DNA of 64,000 nt, taken from Thioalkalivibrio sp. AKL19 (GTDB taxonomy: Bacteria > Pseudomonadota > Gammaproteobacteria > Ectothiorhodospirales > Ectothiorhodospiraceae). The notes under the pieces were generated by a model that was not told the DNA's origin, made no database searches, and saw only the letters and a program-made list of their open reading frames with translations. Both the position numbers and the translations under genes were made by a program. Position 1 is the stretch's first letter. Each line of letters opens with the position of its first letter. This document shows, piece by piece, positions 26,435 through 34,843 of the stretch. The DNA lies in NCBI RefSeq assembly GCF_000420165.1, contig NZ_ATUK01000016.1:62001-126000 (forward strand). Reading direction: 5' to 3'.

Positions 26435-26542
26435 GTTATCTCTCTCCCATGCGAACAATAGTCTGGAGTTTCTCGGCGTCTCGCCCACAGCTTTCCGTGT
26501 GCACCTTTGGCAAGAACGTCCCGCCTTCCCAACAAGGCCAAT

Positions 26543-26569
26543 AAAAAAGGGCCGGCGCAAGGCCGGCCC
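26543..26569 (-). terminator. Minus-strand terminator with no gene in front of it
   Basis: Read on the minus strand: GGGCCGGC-CTTGC-GCCGGCCC followed by TTTTTT. It lies 109 bases before the slyD-like start. No coding sequence on the minus strand lies between it and the arx promoter region, so it either ends a small RNA or shields slyD from read-through. Confidence 0.7.
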
Positions 26570-26796
26570 AACAGAGGTGGCGTTGGAAGCACGCCTGAGA
26601 TGCACGGTCGCGTGCGGACCTCGAGTCCTACGCCTGTATTCCTTGCTAGCAACCATCGGGCCATGAAGGACGACCGGGGTGTTTCCCACGGGCGCTGTGG
26701 GGGCCTCAAGGCCTCATGCGGTGGGTATGGAGGCGCCGGCCGGGACGGGGATTTCCGGGATGGGCTTGTCGGGGACGTGAGGGTGACCGGATCCAT

Positions 26797-26812
26797 GTTA
26801 CCCACCGGTAAC
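26797..26812. promoter_or_regulatory. Upstream dyad 1, proposed ArxR site
   Basis: GTTACC-CACC-GGTAAC, a perfect 6-bp dyad. It shares ATGTTACCSAYSGGTAAC with dyad 2. The centre lies 42 bp (four helical turns) from the centre of dyad 2 and about 150 bp before the predicted transcription start. Confidence 0.6.
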
Positions 26813-26830
26813 CCTTTCCGAGTCTGGCGC

Positions 26831-26862
26831 GGGAAGATGTTACCGATGGGTAACATCTTCCC
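26831..26862. promoter_or_regulatory. Upstream dyad 2, proposed ArxR site (long palindrome)
   Basis: A perfect 14-bp inverted repeat with a 4-base centre: GGGAAGATGTTACC, GATG, then its exact complement. The core GTTACC-N4-GGTAAC is the same as in dyad 1. The centre is about 110 bp upstream of the predicted start, the usual place for a sigma-54 activator. Confidence 0.65.
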
Positions 26863-26930
26863 GCCTCGCGGGCTCGACGATGGCTCGGAGTGGCGCGCCA
26901 TGGGGCCAACACGCGGCGTTGTATGTGCGC

Positions 26931-26946
26931 TGGCACACCCCTTGCT
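26931..26946 (+). promoter_or_regulatory. Sigma-54 (-24/-12) promoter of the arx operon
   Basis: TGGCACACCCCTTGCT matches the consensus TGGCAC-N5-TTGCW at every fixed position, and the GG and GC pairs have the required 10-base spacing. Predicted start near 26957, leaving a leader of about 83 bases before arxB'. ArxR (36350-37696) is a sigma-54 activator with the GAFTGA loop, so this is its likely target. Confidence 0.85.
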
Positions 26947-27039
26947 CAAGGATTCAAAAAAGCCGTAATGCGGGCCCTGAACCGGCTTGCATGGGGCGCC
27001 GCGATTCTGCGGCGCCGGTTTCGTCCAGCGGGGGATTGA

Positions 27040-28317
27040 ATGCGGGAAACCGCCACACCACAGCTTGCCTACGAGCGCCTGCATCCGGATGTGCCGGAGG
27101 TCGCGTTTCTGGCTTCCGATTGCCTCCCGGGTCGTTCGCCATTGTCGCGGTGCGGCGAGTGCGCCGAAGCCTGTCCGGTGGACGCGTTGCAAGCCGCAAG
27201 GGGAACACTTTCGCTTGCGGACACCTGCCTGCGCTGTGGCCAGTGCGCCGCGGCCTGCCCCACGGGGGCCCTGCGTGTGAGCGGATTCCCGCGTTCCGAG
27301 ACCCTGGACGGTCCGGTGGAGGACAGCGCCGCGGAGTTGCCCGTCGAATGCTGGCGTGTGCCGCGCGAAGCCATGGACAGCGGGTCATTGCGTGTCCCCT
27401 GTCTCGCGGGCCTGGACAGCGGCACCCTGGCCGAGTTGTCGGCCCTGCGTGATGCACCCCTCGTACTGGTCAATCGCGGGTGGTGCGAGTCCTGTCCCGC
27501 CGGGGGCAAGACTGCCCCGATGGCGGCGTCGGTGGCGGTAGCCGCGTCTGCCCTGGAGTCGGCCGGGGCACCGCCGCAGCGCTGGCCCCGGGTAGAGGAT
27601 CGGCCGTTGCCGGCGCGTCGGGCGGCGAGCAAGTCGATCCCGCTGCCCGAATGCGAGACCCGCCTCGGCCGACGTGAGTTGTTCCGGCAGATGGCGGGCC
27701 GTTCCGCGGGTGGGGCACTGGGCGGCGCCGGTCTGGATTCCCCCGCGGAGGGCGCAGCGGAAACGCGTCCCCTCGTGGACAAGATCGCGGCGCTGCCGCG
27801 CCAGCGACTGTCGCGGGCGGTACAGACGTTCGCCAACACGGTTCCGGCGTCGCTTTCTCCCCGCCTCGGTATGGACGAATCGCGTTGCTGCAACCAGCGC
27901 GTATGCGCGTCGCTTTGTCCGACCGGTGCGCTCCGGGTGGTCAACGACGGGAACGGGAGTGGACTCGATTTCGATCCCGCCGATTGCATCGCGTGCGAGT
28001 TGTGCGTCCGGGTCTGCCCGGAACGGGCGCTGGAACTGGCACCCCGGGACGGTGTGTCCGGGCCGCTGATCCGGCATGCGCATCAGTACTGCCGCGAATG
28101 CCGGGCGTTCTGCCCCGGTAATCGGGAAGAGGGGCTCTGCGCGTCCTGTGCGAAGAAATACGGGCTACTGGCGGATGGCGGGTATGAACTGCTGTTCGGA
28201 AAGCCCGCCGAGCACCCCCGGGACGACGCGGTCGCCCCGGGTCGCGATGAAACATCTCCGGGCCGCGCCGGCACGGGGCCACGAGAAGAGCTGAAGGGAG
28301 TGGAGGAGAATCTATGA
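27040..28317 (+). CDS. arxB': Multi-cluster ferredoxin-like protein ArxB'
   Basis: 425 residues. The N-terminal half has two [4Fe-4S] motifs (SRCGECAEACPVDAL and CLRCGQCAAACPTGAL). A second pair follows after residue 280 (CCNQRVCASLCPTGAL and CIACELCVRVCPERAL). The C-terminal end has another cysteine-rich block (YCRECRAFCPGN, LCASCAKKYG). It has no signal peptide, unlike the catalytic subunit. In arx loci of Alkalilimnicola/Ectothiorhodospira a gene of this kind (arxB') precedes arxA; its role is unclear and could be electron transfer or cofactor loading. First gene after the sigma-54 promoter, overlapping arxA by 4 bases (ATGA). Confidence 0.85.
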   Translation: MRETATPQLAYERLHPDVPEVAFLASDCLPGRSPLSRCGECAEACPVDALQAARGTLSLADTCLRCGQCAAACPTGALRVSGFPRSETLDGPVEDSAAELPVECWRVPREAMDSGSLRVPCLAGLDSGTLAELSALRDAPLVLVNRGWCESCPAGGKTAPMAASVAVAASALESAGAPPQRWPRVEDRPLPARRAASKSIPLPECETRLGRRELFRQMAGRSAGGALGGAGLDSPAEGAAETRPLVDKIAALPRQRLSRAVQTFANTVPASLSPRLGMDESRCCNQRVCASLCPTGALRVVNDGNGSGLDFDPADCIACELCVRVCPERALELAPRDGVSGPLIRHAHQYCRECRAFCPGNREEGLCASCAKKYGLLADGGYELLFGKPAEHPRDDAVAPGRDETSPGRAGTGPREELKGVEENL

Positions 28318-30824
28318 AAGCCATCCTGGAAAAGATGCTGAACCGCAGGCGATTTCTGCAGGCCACCGGGGCGACCGGGGCCGTGGCGGGGGTTGCCGGC
28401 ATGGGCAAACTGGCCGGATTCACGGCCGCCGCGGGATCGGCGGGTGTGACCAGTACCGCGAGCGCGGCGACCTTTGCGGACGCCCGCATGACCAAGAACA
28501 TTTGTCACCAGTGCCCGGCGCGGTGCGGAATCAACGTGTACACCCATAACGGGCGTGTGACCTCGATCTACGGCGATCCGGGCAATCCGATCGCGAACGG
28601 GAAGCTCTGCCCCAAGGGGCATCTCGGCACCTATTTCCTGTATGACCCCGACCGCTTCAAGGGCCCGATGCGGCGTACCAACCCGCAAAAGGGTCGTAAC
28701 GAGGATCCTGGCTGGGAACCGATCTCCTGGGACGAGGCGTATGACGAGATCGCCAGGCGCATCAATGAACTGCGCGAGAACGGGGAGGCGCACAAGATCG
28801 CGCATTTCTACGGGCGTGGCTGGGGACCGAGTGATGCGGGGCTGTACGGCGCGTTCGGGCAGCTGGTCGGTACGCCGAACTCCGCCATCGGGCATGCCTC
28901 GATGTGCGCGGAGGGGTCCAAGCGGGCCAAGGCTGCCACTGACGGCAACAACTCGTACAACGCCTACGATTACAAGAATGCCAACTACCTGCTGACCTTC
29001 GGGGCCAGTTTCCTGGAGGCCTTCCGTCCCTACAACTACCTGATGCAGGTATGGGGACATATGCGCAGCAAGAGCCCGCGTACCCAGGTGACCGCGATCG
29101 ATGTGCGGATGAACCCGACCATGGCGGCCGCCGATCGGTACCTGATGGTGAAGCCGGGCACGGACGGAGCCCTGGCGCTGGCGATTGCCCATGTGATGCT
29201 GACCGAAGGTCTCTGGGATCGCGAATTCGTGGGCGACTTTGGCGATGGGGGCAACCGCTTCCGTGCGGGGCAGACGGTGAGTCCTCACCTGTTCAACGAG
29301 AAGTGGACGCGCGGTCTGGTCGAATGGTGGAACGCGGAGCTGAAGGATCGCACCCCCGAATGGGCGGAAGGCATCACCAGCATTCCTGCCGGTGACATCG
29401 TCAAGACCGCGCGCGAATTTGGCACGACCCGGCCGGCGATGGCGATCTTCGAACGCGGCCCGACTTCGCATACCAATGGTGTGTACAACGGGATGGCCAT
29501 TCATGCCCTGAATGCCTTGTCTGGATCGATGTTCGCCGAAGGGGGGCTGTTCTACCAGATGGGGCCGTCCTACGGCTCCGGCCCGGCGGATGCGGACGAT
29601 TACATGGACGATATCGCGCGCGATATGGCCGGCAAGCATCCGCGGATCGACATGGCGGGGACCGAACGCTGGCCGTTCGCGGGAACCATGATGCAGGAAA
29701 CGGCGAGGAACCATAACGCCGGTGACCCCTACAAGCTGAAGATGGCGATGTTCTACACCACCAATCCCATCTGGACCGCGCCGGATGCGCCGGAATGGGA
29801 AAAGATGATGAGCGAGATCTTCGTGGTGGATACCTCGCCCTATCCGGGGGAAACGGCGAAGTTCGCGGATCTGATCCTGCCCGAATCCACCTACCTGGAG
29901 CGCTTGCAGGACTCGCCGACCTATCCGTTCGAGGGTTGGCCGATGACCGCGCTGCGGGTGCCGGCGGTGGAGAAGCTCTACGACACCACCGAGTTCGGCA
30001 ACATGATGATCGAAATCGGCAAGCGCATTAACGGGCCGACCGGCGATTATTACCGCCAGATCGACAGCGTCGAGAACCTGCTGCGGCACCTGGCGCGGGG
30101 CTTCGAGGACGACCCGGGCGATAACGGCGTGGACAGCTACGAGTCCTGGGTCGAGAAGGGGGTCTGGTACAAGAAGCCCTATCACTGGAAACAGCACCGG
30201 GGCGTATTTCTCGAGTGGGATGGCCAGGGTTACAACCGCGAGATGTCCGAAGAGGAGGTCGGGGAAAAGCTCCTGCGCACCCAGTCCGGCAAGTTCGAGT
30301 TCAAGTCCTCGCATCTCGAGGAAAAGGCCGACTACATCACGCAGCATCTGGCGGTGGAACGTGACCGCGTCGGCTTCCCGCAATGGGTGGCGCCCGAACA
30401 TACGGGTGGCAATCGCGACCTCTATTTCGTCACGCCCAAGACCCCGATGACCGCAGAAGGGCGTAGCGGCAATATCCCGCATGCCATTGCCCTGCAGCAG
30501 CCCAGCGTCGGGGGCAACGATCGCACCTACGTGGAGATGCACCCGAGTACGGCACGTGAACGCGGGATCCGGGATGGCGACCGAGTCCGCATCACCGCGG
30601 ATCTCGGGACCATCGAGGGCTATGTCCGCTACATGCCTCAATCCCGCCCGGACACCATTGTGCTGCCGTACGAACACGGACACTGGGCGCAGGGTCGTTG
30701 GGCCGAGGCACAGGAGCGCTCGGTGGCGCCCGGGAACCCCAACGAGATTACCGCCAACGTGTCGGATCCGATCTCCGGCCTGGCCGCCTACTACACCGGC
30801 AAGGTGGACGTGGAACGGGTCTAG
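28314..30824 (+). CDS. arxA: Anaerobic arsenite oxidase catalytic subunit ArxA
   Basis: 836 residues, molybdopterin (DMSO-reductase family) enzyme. A Tat signal (RRRFLQATGA, residues 11-20, cleavage after ASA near 51) directs the folded protein to the periplasm. One [4Fe-4S] site: Cys64, Cys67, Cys71, Cys99 (C-x2-C-x3-C-x27-C). Cys198 in GHASMCAEGSK is the likely Mo ligand. Arg168, His194, Lys203 and Tyr215 sit where arsenate-binding residues occur in the related respiratory arsenate reductase ArrA. The choice of ArxA (As(III) to As(V)) over ArrA rests on the gene set arxB'ABCD-XSR, which matches known arx loci, and on the nearby ars genes. ArrA cannot be excluded from sequence reading alone. 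The leader overlaps arxB' by four bases. Confidence 0.88.
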   Translation: MKAILEKMLNRRRFLQATGATGAVAGVAGMGKLAGFTAAAGSAGVTSTASAATFADARMTKNICHQCPARCGINVYTHNGRVTSIYGDPGNPIANGKLCPKGHLGTYFLYDPDRFKGPMRRTNPQKGRNEDPGWEPISWDEAYDEIARRINELRENGEAHKIAHFYGRGWGPSDAGLYGAFGQLVGTPNSAIGHASMCAEGSKRAKAATDGNNSYNAYDYKNANYLLTFGASFLEAFRPYNYLMQVWGHMRSKSPRTQVTAIDVRMNPTMAAADRYLMVKPGTDGALALAIAHVMLTEGLWDREFVGDFGDGGNRFRAGQTVSPHLFNEKWTRGLVEWWNAELKDRTPEWAEGITSIPAGDIVKTAREFGTTRPAMAIFERGPTSHTNGVYNGMAIHALNALSGSMFAEGGLFYQMGPSYGSGPADADDYMDDIARDMAGKHPRIDMAGTERWPFAGTMMQETARNHNAGDPYKLKMAMFYTTNPIWTAPDAPEWEKMMSEIFVVDTSPYPGETAKFADLILPESTYLERLQDSPTYPFEGWPMTALRVPAVEKLYDTTEFGNMMIEIGKRINGPTGDYYRQIDSVENLLRHLARGFEDDPGDNGVDSYESWVEKGVWYKKPYHWKQHRGVFLEWDGQGYNREMSEEEVGEKLLRTQSGKFEFKSSHLEEKADYITQHLAVERDRVGFPQWVAPEHTGGNRDLYFVTPKTPMTAEGRSGNIPHAIALQQPSVGGNDRTYVEMHPSTARERGIRDGDRVRITADLGTIEGYVRYMPQSRPDTIVLPYEHGHWAQGRWAEAQERSVAPGNPNEITANVSDPISGLAAYYTGKVDVERV

Positions 30825-30864
30825 GCCCGACACCTTGATGCGAACGATTTCAGGAGACTAGAAG

Positions 30865-31611
30865 ATGGCAAAGTGGGGAATGGTCATTGACCTCGACAAG
30901 TGTACGGGCTGCCAGGCCTGTACCACCGCTTGCGGCATGGAGAACGACACCCTGCCCGGCGAGAACTGGCAGGACGTGCTGTTTTACACCGAAGGGGAGT
31001 ACCCGAGCGGCCAGATGAAGTGGCTGCCCCGGCCGTGCATGCAGTGCGAGGACCCGTCCTGCGTGCACGTCTGTCCGACCCGGGCAACCTACAAGGATCC
31101 CGATGCCGGCGGCATCGTGTTCATCGACTGGGACAAGTGCATCGGTTGCAAGTACTGCATGATTGCTTGCCCTTATGGCGTGCGTTTCTTCGCCGACGAG
31201 GCCCCCCTGGTGGAGCCGGACCTCAAGGAGATCTTTCCCGGCAGTGGCGGGCAGCTCTGGGACCCGCCGGGCCAGAGTCCGGATCAGGACCGCAAGCGCG
31301 GCATCGGCGTCCAGCCGAAAGGCGTGGTGTCGAAGTGCACCTTCTGCTACCACCGCGTGAGCAAGGCACCCGAGGGTGTTCCGGACCTCGACGAGGACGA
31401 TCCGGAGCTGGTCGATTACGTGCCGGCCTGCGTGCGGACCTGCCCCCCCAAGGCACGGTTCTTTGGCGACCTGGATAACCCGGAAAGCAACGTGAACAAG
31501 CTGATCGCGAACAAGAACGGGATTCGGTTGAAGGATCACACCGGCAACCGTCCGCAGGTCTGCTACCTCGGTGCCGGTGCCGGTATCCCCGCGTTCCAGC
31601 CGAAATCCTAA
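30865..31611 (+). CDS. arxB: Arsenite oxidase iron-sulfur subunit ArxB
   Basis: 248 residues with four [4Fe-4S] sites in the order usual for DMSO-reductase-family beta subunits: CTGCQACTTAC, CMQCEDPSCVHVCPT, CIGCKYCMIACPYG, and the split last site CTFCYH ... CVRTCPP. It passes electrons between ArxA and the membrane subunit ArxC. It has no signal peptide; such subunits are exported together with the Tat-bearing partner. Good ribosome-binding site (AGGAGA) 40 bases after arxA. It ends 12 bases before arxC. Confidence 0.92.
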   Translation: MAKWGMVIDLDKCTGCQACTTACGMENDTLPGENWQDVLFYTEGEYPSGQMKWLPRPCMQCEDPSCVHVCPTRATYKDPDAGGIVFIDWDKCIGCKYCMIACPYGVRFFADEAPLVEPDLKEIFPGSGGQLWDPPGQSPDQDRKRGIGVQPKGVVSKCTFCYHRVSKAPEGVPDLDEDDPELVDYVPACVRTCPPKARFFGDLDNPESNVNKLIANKNGIRLKDHTGNRPQVCYLGAGAGIPAFQPKS

Positions 31612-31623
31612 GGGAGAGATGTC

Positions 31624-32832
31624 ATGAGTGCAGATACCATTGATCGCAACAACACGGGGTTGATGACGGGCATGCTGGTCGTCGGGGCCGTCATCGCGAT
31701 CGTGACATTCGCGATCGTCGCGTTCGCGCTGGTTACGCAGGGCCACGCGGCCTTCAATATGGACGCCAATGTCGCATGGGGGCTGCCGATCGCCACCTAT
31801 GTCTATTTCGCCCTGATGTCCTCGGGCCTGACCCTGGTTGCGGCACTGGCCATGGTGTTCGGCTTCAAGCAGTACTATCCGCTGATCAAGCGGGCCATCT
31901 GGCTGGCGATTATCACGCTGGTCGCGGGCCTCGCGGTGCTGGCGATGGAACTCGGCCACACCTTCCGCATGCTCTGGGCGATCCCGCTGAACCTGCAGAT
32001 CGAGTCCGCGATGTTCTGGATGGGGGTGTTCTACCTGCTCGACTTGATCTTCATGGCCTGGAAGTTCCAGATGATGGAGCGGGGCGACTGGACCAGTCGG
32101 CTCAGTCGCCAGGTCGGGGTCGCGTCGTTCATCGCCGTACTGCTGGCGGCCGGAACACTTGCCCTGGTATTCGGAATGATGAGCATGCGGCCGTTCTGGT
32201 TCGATCCGACCCTGCCGGTCTGGTTCTACGCCACGGCGGCGTTCTCGGGTGTCGCGGCTCTGGTGTTCTTCACCTATCTGTCCTACGGCATGAATCGCTC
32301 GCGTATGCCCGAAGGTCTGCGCATGGATCTCGAGGGGCCCCTGCCGAAGCTGTTTCTGGCGCTGGCCGGGATCACGCTGGTGCTGTTCCTGTCACGGCTG
32401 ACGACCGGCTTGTACGCGAATGCACCCGAGGTCAATGTCGTTTGGAGTGACTACCTGCTGGCTTCCGGCTGGTTCCACTTCGCCATGTGGGGCGGCATTC
32501 TTCTCCCGTTCGTACTGCTGCTGGGGCGGGGTATGCGCAACGCGCCGGGTGTGCAGATGCTGGCCGCCATCCTGGTGCTGGTCGGGATCTTCATCGAGCG
32601 GATCTACTTCGTCGTCGGTGGCCAGGTGGTCCCGCTATTCAAGGGGACCTGGGAGCGCGGCCTGGTTGAATATGCCCCGTCGTCCACGGAATGGGTGCTG
32701 ACCGTGATGGGTATCGCACTGGTCTTCGCGCTGTATGGCCTGGGCGAGCGTCTGTTCAATCTCTCCGACAGCCCGATGGTGACCGCGGGGGACGAGGCCG
32801 CGAGCGGCCGTCAGGCGACCGCCAGTTCCTGA
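31624..32832 (+). CDS. arxC: NrfD/PsrC-family membrane subunit ArxC
   Basis: 402 residues with eight to ten membrane helices and no haem-binding motif expected for a quinol/quinone-interacting NrfD-type anchor. The N-terminal helix pair (LMTGMLVVGAVIAIVTFAIV), WGLPIATYVYFALMSSGLTL, and the later FHFAMWGGILLPFVLLLGRG and GIFIERIYFVVGGQVVPLFK stretches match the family. It would take electrons from ArxB into the quinone pool during As(III) oxidation. GAGAGATGTC precedes the ATG. A hairpin terminator follows the stop at 25 bases. Confidence 0.88.
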   Translation: MSADTIDRNNTGLMTGMLVVGAVIAIVTFAIVAFALVTQGHAAFNMDANVAWGLPIATYVYFALMSSGLTLVAALAMVFGFKQYYPLIKRAIWLAIITLVAGLAVLAMELGHTFRMLWAIPLNLQIESAMFWMGVFYLLDLIFMAWKFQMMERGDWTSRLSRQVGVASFIAVLLAAGTLALVFGMMSMRPFWFDPTLPVWFYATAAFSGVAALVFFTYLSYGMNRSRMPEGLRMDLEGPLPKLFLALAGITLVLFLSRLTTGLYANAPEVNVVWSDYLLASGWFHFAMWGGILLPFVLLLGRGMRNAPGVQMLAAILVLVGIFIERIYFVVGGQVVPLFKGTWERGLVEYAPSSTEWVLTVMGIALVFALYGLGERLFNLSDSPMVTAGDEAASGRQATASS

Positions 32833-32856
32833 CGCCCATGCGGCTTGCCGAAAGAC

Positions 32857-32895
32857 CCGGAGGCCGGGATTGTCCCGGGCCTCCGGTGTTTGTTT
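32857..32895 (+). terminator. Hairpin terminator between arxC and arxD
   Basis: CCGGAGGC-CGGGA-TTG-TCCCG-GGCCTCCGG with one bulged base, followed by TGTTTGTTT. It would reduce or stop transcription before arxD, so the enzyme subunits can be made in excess over the chaperone. Confidence 0.7.
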
Positions 32896-32971
32896 GCTGT
32901 CGTCCGGATGAGGCATCCCCGATGGTGAATCCGCTCGCGGGAAGTCGTACCGGCGCGACCGAGGAGTCGAC

Positions 32972-33910
32972 ATGAACAAGACCGAGAATCAATCCCTGCT
33001 GCCGCTTGGCGAGGCCATGCTTTGTCTGGGGCAAGCCTTCTTGCCCCCTCGGGATCGCACTCGAGTAGAGGCGATGCAGGGGCCCTTGATCGAAGATCTG
33101 CAGGCGCTGAACAGCGAACTCGAATTCGCCAAGGAGCGTGATCTGCAGGGGCTGCAAGACGCCCTGCGCGAGACAGGCGACGCGGAGGGAGGACTGTTGC
33201 GGATCTACAGCCGGTTGTTTCTCTCCCCGCCGTTTCCTGCGCCGCTGAATGCCGGGATCCAGCTCCAGGGCAGCCTGATGGGCTCGTCTACAGTGGAGAT
33301 GGAGGCGTTCTATCAGCGCTACGGGTTGGCACGGGATCCGGATTTCCGCGACTTGCCCGACCATCTGGCCCTGCAATTGCAGTTCGTGGGTTACCTGCTG
33401 GGGCTTGCGGCCGCTGCCGAAGACCCACGGGAGCGCGAACGGATCGCTACGGACGCGGGCGAGTTTGTCGGTCGCTTTCTGAGTCCGTGGTTACCGAACT
33501 TCCAGCGGCAACTGGACGAGGCAGTGGGGCACGCCCCTGCCGCCGAGGTGTATCGACGACTGGCCATTGTGCTCCGCGCGCTGGTATCGCGTGTGGTGGC
33601 GTGCCTGGATGAAATCACGCCCGTAAACACGCAGCCGTTGGAGGCGGGAGCATCCACCCCGTCCGAGGACGAGGAGGTACGTGTGCGCATGCTCGTGCGT
33701 GACAGGGAGAGTGATATCCCCCCTGCCGAATGTCGGGTATGCGGCGCCGAGTTCGTTCCCGGCGGCGACCTGGCCGTGATGGTGCGGCAGCTGGAAGAGC
33801 GGGGTCTCGCGACGGATCATATGTATGTTTGTACGGATTGCCGGGACGGTGAGATGGGCCTGGGTCGGATGGAGGTGAAACTCCCCGAGAATGCCCGCAA
33901 GCTGATGTAG
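32972..33910 (+). CDS. arxD: TorD-family maturation chaperone ArxD with C-terminal zinc ribbon
   Basis: 312 residues. Residues 1-215 are the all-helical TorD/DmsD chaperone domain that guards the Tat-exported Mo enzyme until cofactor insertion (GGLLRIYSRLFLSPPFPAPL, AFYQRYGLARDPDFRDLPDH, FLSPWLPNFQRQL). After an acidic linker (about 220-245) comes an added domain with Cys254-x2-Cys257 and Cys287-x2-Cys290, a likely zinc ribbon. Typical TorD proteins are near 200 residues and lack it. GAGGAG precedes the ATG. It lies after the arxC terminator, so its expression may be lower than that of the enzyme. Confidence 0.82.
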   Translation: MNKTENQSLLPLGEAMLCLGQAFLPPRDRTRVEAMQGPLIEDLQALNSELEFAKERDLQGLQDALRETGDAEGGLLRIYSRLFLSPPFPAPLNAGIQLQGSLMGSSTVEMEAFYQRYGLARDPDFRDLPDHLALQLQFVGYLLGLAAAAEDPRERERIATDAGEFVGRFLSPWLPNFQRQLDEAVGHAPAAEVYRRLAIVLRALVSRVVACLDEITPVNTQPLEAGASTPSEDEEVRVRMLVRDRESDIPPAECRVCGAEFVPGGDLAVMVRQLEERGLATDHMYVCTDCRDGEMGLGRMEVKLPENARKLM

Positions 33911-33919
33911 AAGGAGGGG

Positions 33920-33946
33920 CCGGTACCCGGGCGGCAAGGGTACCGG
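33920..33946. other. Perfect hairpin between arxD and arxX
   Basis: CCGGTACCC, a 9-base loop, and GGGTACCGG. There is no T-run after it. It could be an mRNA stabiliser, a weak terminator or a binding site ahead of arxX. A TATACT at 33958-33963 lies just downstream. Confidence 0.45.
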
Positions 33947-34003
33947 TTGAGCCGTTGATATACTGCTGTTGACCACGGTGACGTCGGAGGCTGGGTACGT
34001 CGT

Positions 34004-34843
34004 ATGAAGCGCCGCAACTTCCTTGGGTTGATCACCCTTGCACCGGCTTTCCCGCGATCGGCATCTGCGCGCTCGACCGTGCGTATCGGTTTGACCCCGG
34101 TCTTCCTTGACGATCAGACCTTCCTGAACCGCTGGCGGGCGTATCTGGAGCAGGTGTTGGGTCGCGAGGTCGTGTTCGTTCAACGCGGAACGTATCGCGA
34201 GATTACCGAACTGGTCCTGAACGGGCGCGTGGATTTTGCCTGGCTTTGCGGATATCCGTTCGTGCGCTACCGGCAGCAGCTGGAGATTCTGCTGGTGCCG
34301 GTTTACGAGGGGCGCCCCTTGTACCAGTCGTATCTGATTGCCTCGGCGGAGGATGACTGGACACGCGGTCTGGAGGATCTCGAGGGGCGGGTGTTTGCCT
34401 ATTCGGATCCCCTTTCGAATTCCGGCTGGCTGGTCACCCAGGCGCAGCTACTGGATGCCGGACACGATCCCGAGATGTTTTTCCGTCGCAGTTTTTTCGC
34501 CGGGGCCCATCGCAATGTGGTCGAGGCCGTCGCTGTAGGTCTGGCCCAGGGTGGCGCGGTGGACGGTTATGTCTATGACGCCCTGGCACGCTTGCATCCG
34601 GAGCTCATCGCCCGGACGCGTGTGGTCTGGCGTTCCGACACCTACGGTTTCCCGCCCGTGGTGGCCTATCCGGAGGTGGACTACGCCCTGCGCGACGCGT
34701 TCAGGACGGCCCTCAAGGAGATGGCGGATTCGCAGGCCGGGCAGGAACTGCTCGGCCAGTTCTACCTGGACGGCTTCCGTGACCCGGAAGAGGGCCTGTA
34801 CGCGGGGATAGAACGGCTCCAGCAGCGCGTGGAGCGTGCCTGA
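34004..34843 (+). CDS. arxX: Periplasmic PhnD-like binding protein ArxX
   Basis: 279 residues. The N-terminus MKRRNFLGLITLAPAFPRSA is a short Tat-type signal. The rest is a phosphonate/phosphate-type periplasmic binding protein (VRIGLTPVFLDDQTFLNRWR, YREITELVLNGRVDFAWLCG, GRVFAYSDPLSNSGWLVTQA). Proteins of this type next to ArxS are thought to bind arsenic oxyanions and present the signal to the kinase. Together X, S and R form the regulatory trio of arx loci. It overlaps arxS by 8 bases, so the three are co-translated. Confidence 0.85.
   Translation: MKRRNFLGLITLAPAFPRSASARSTVRIGLTPVFLDDQTFLNRWRAYLEQVLGREVVFVQRGTYREITELVLNGRVDFAWLCGYPFVRYRQQLEILLVPVYEGRPLYQSYLIASAEDDWTRGLEDLEGRVFAYSDPLSNSGWLVTQAQLLDAGHDPEMFFRRSFFAGAHRNVVEAVAVGLAQGGAVDGYVYDALARLHPELIARTRVVWRSDTYGFPPVVAYPEVDYALRDAFRTALKEMADSQAGQELLGQFYLDGFRDPEEGLYAGIERLQQRVERA

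Noticed and set aside
26573-26700. A tRNA or 6S RNA before the orphan terminator
   Set aside because: A TTCGA-like loop (CTCGAGTCC) is present but no cloverleaf or 6S-type closing stem could be drawn.
28314-30824. ArxA as a polysulfide, thiosulfate or tetrathionate reductase
   Set aside because: The residues around Cys198 (Arg168, His194, Lys203, Tyr215) fit the ArrA/ArxA group, and the arxXSR-type neighbours fit arx loci.
28083-30833. A 916-codon open frame on the minus strand opposite arxA
   Set aside because: It is antisense to a gene with clear motifs, has no recognisable domain and is rich in His, Arg and Gln, as expected from a mirror frame in high-GC DNA.
33911-33919. A gene started by AAGGAGGGG just after arxD
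   Set aside because: No ATG, GTG or TTG lies at usable distance; the sequence leads into a hairpin.
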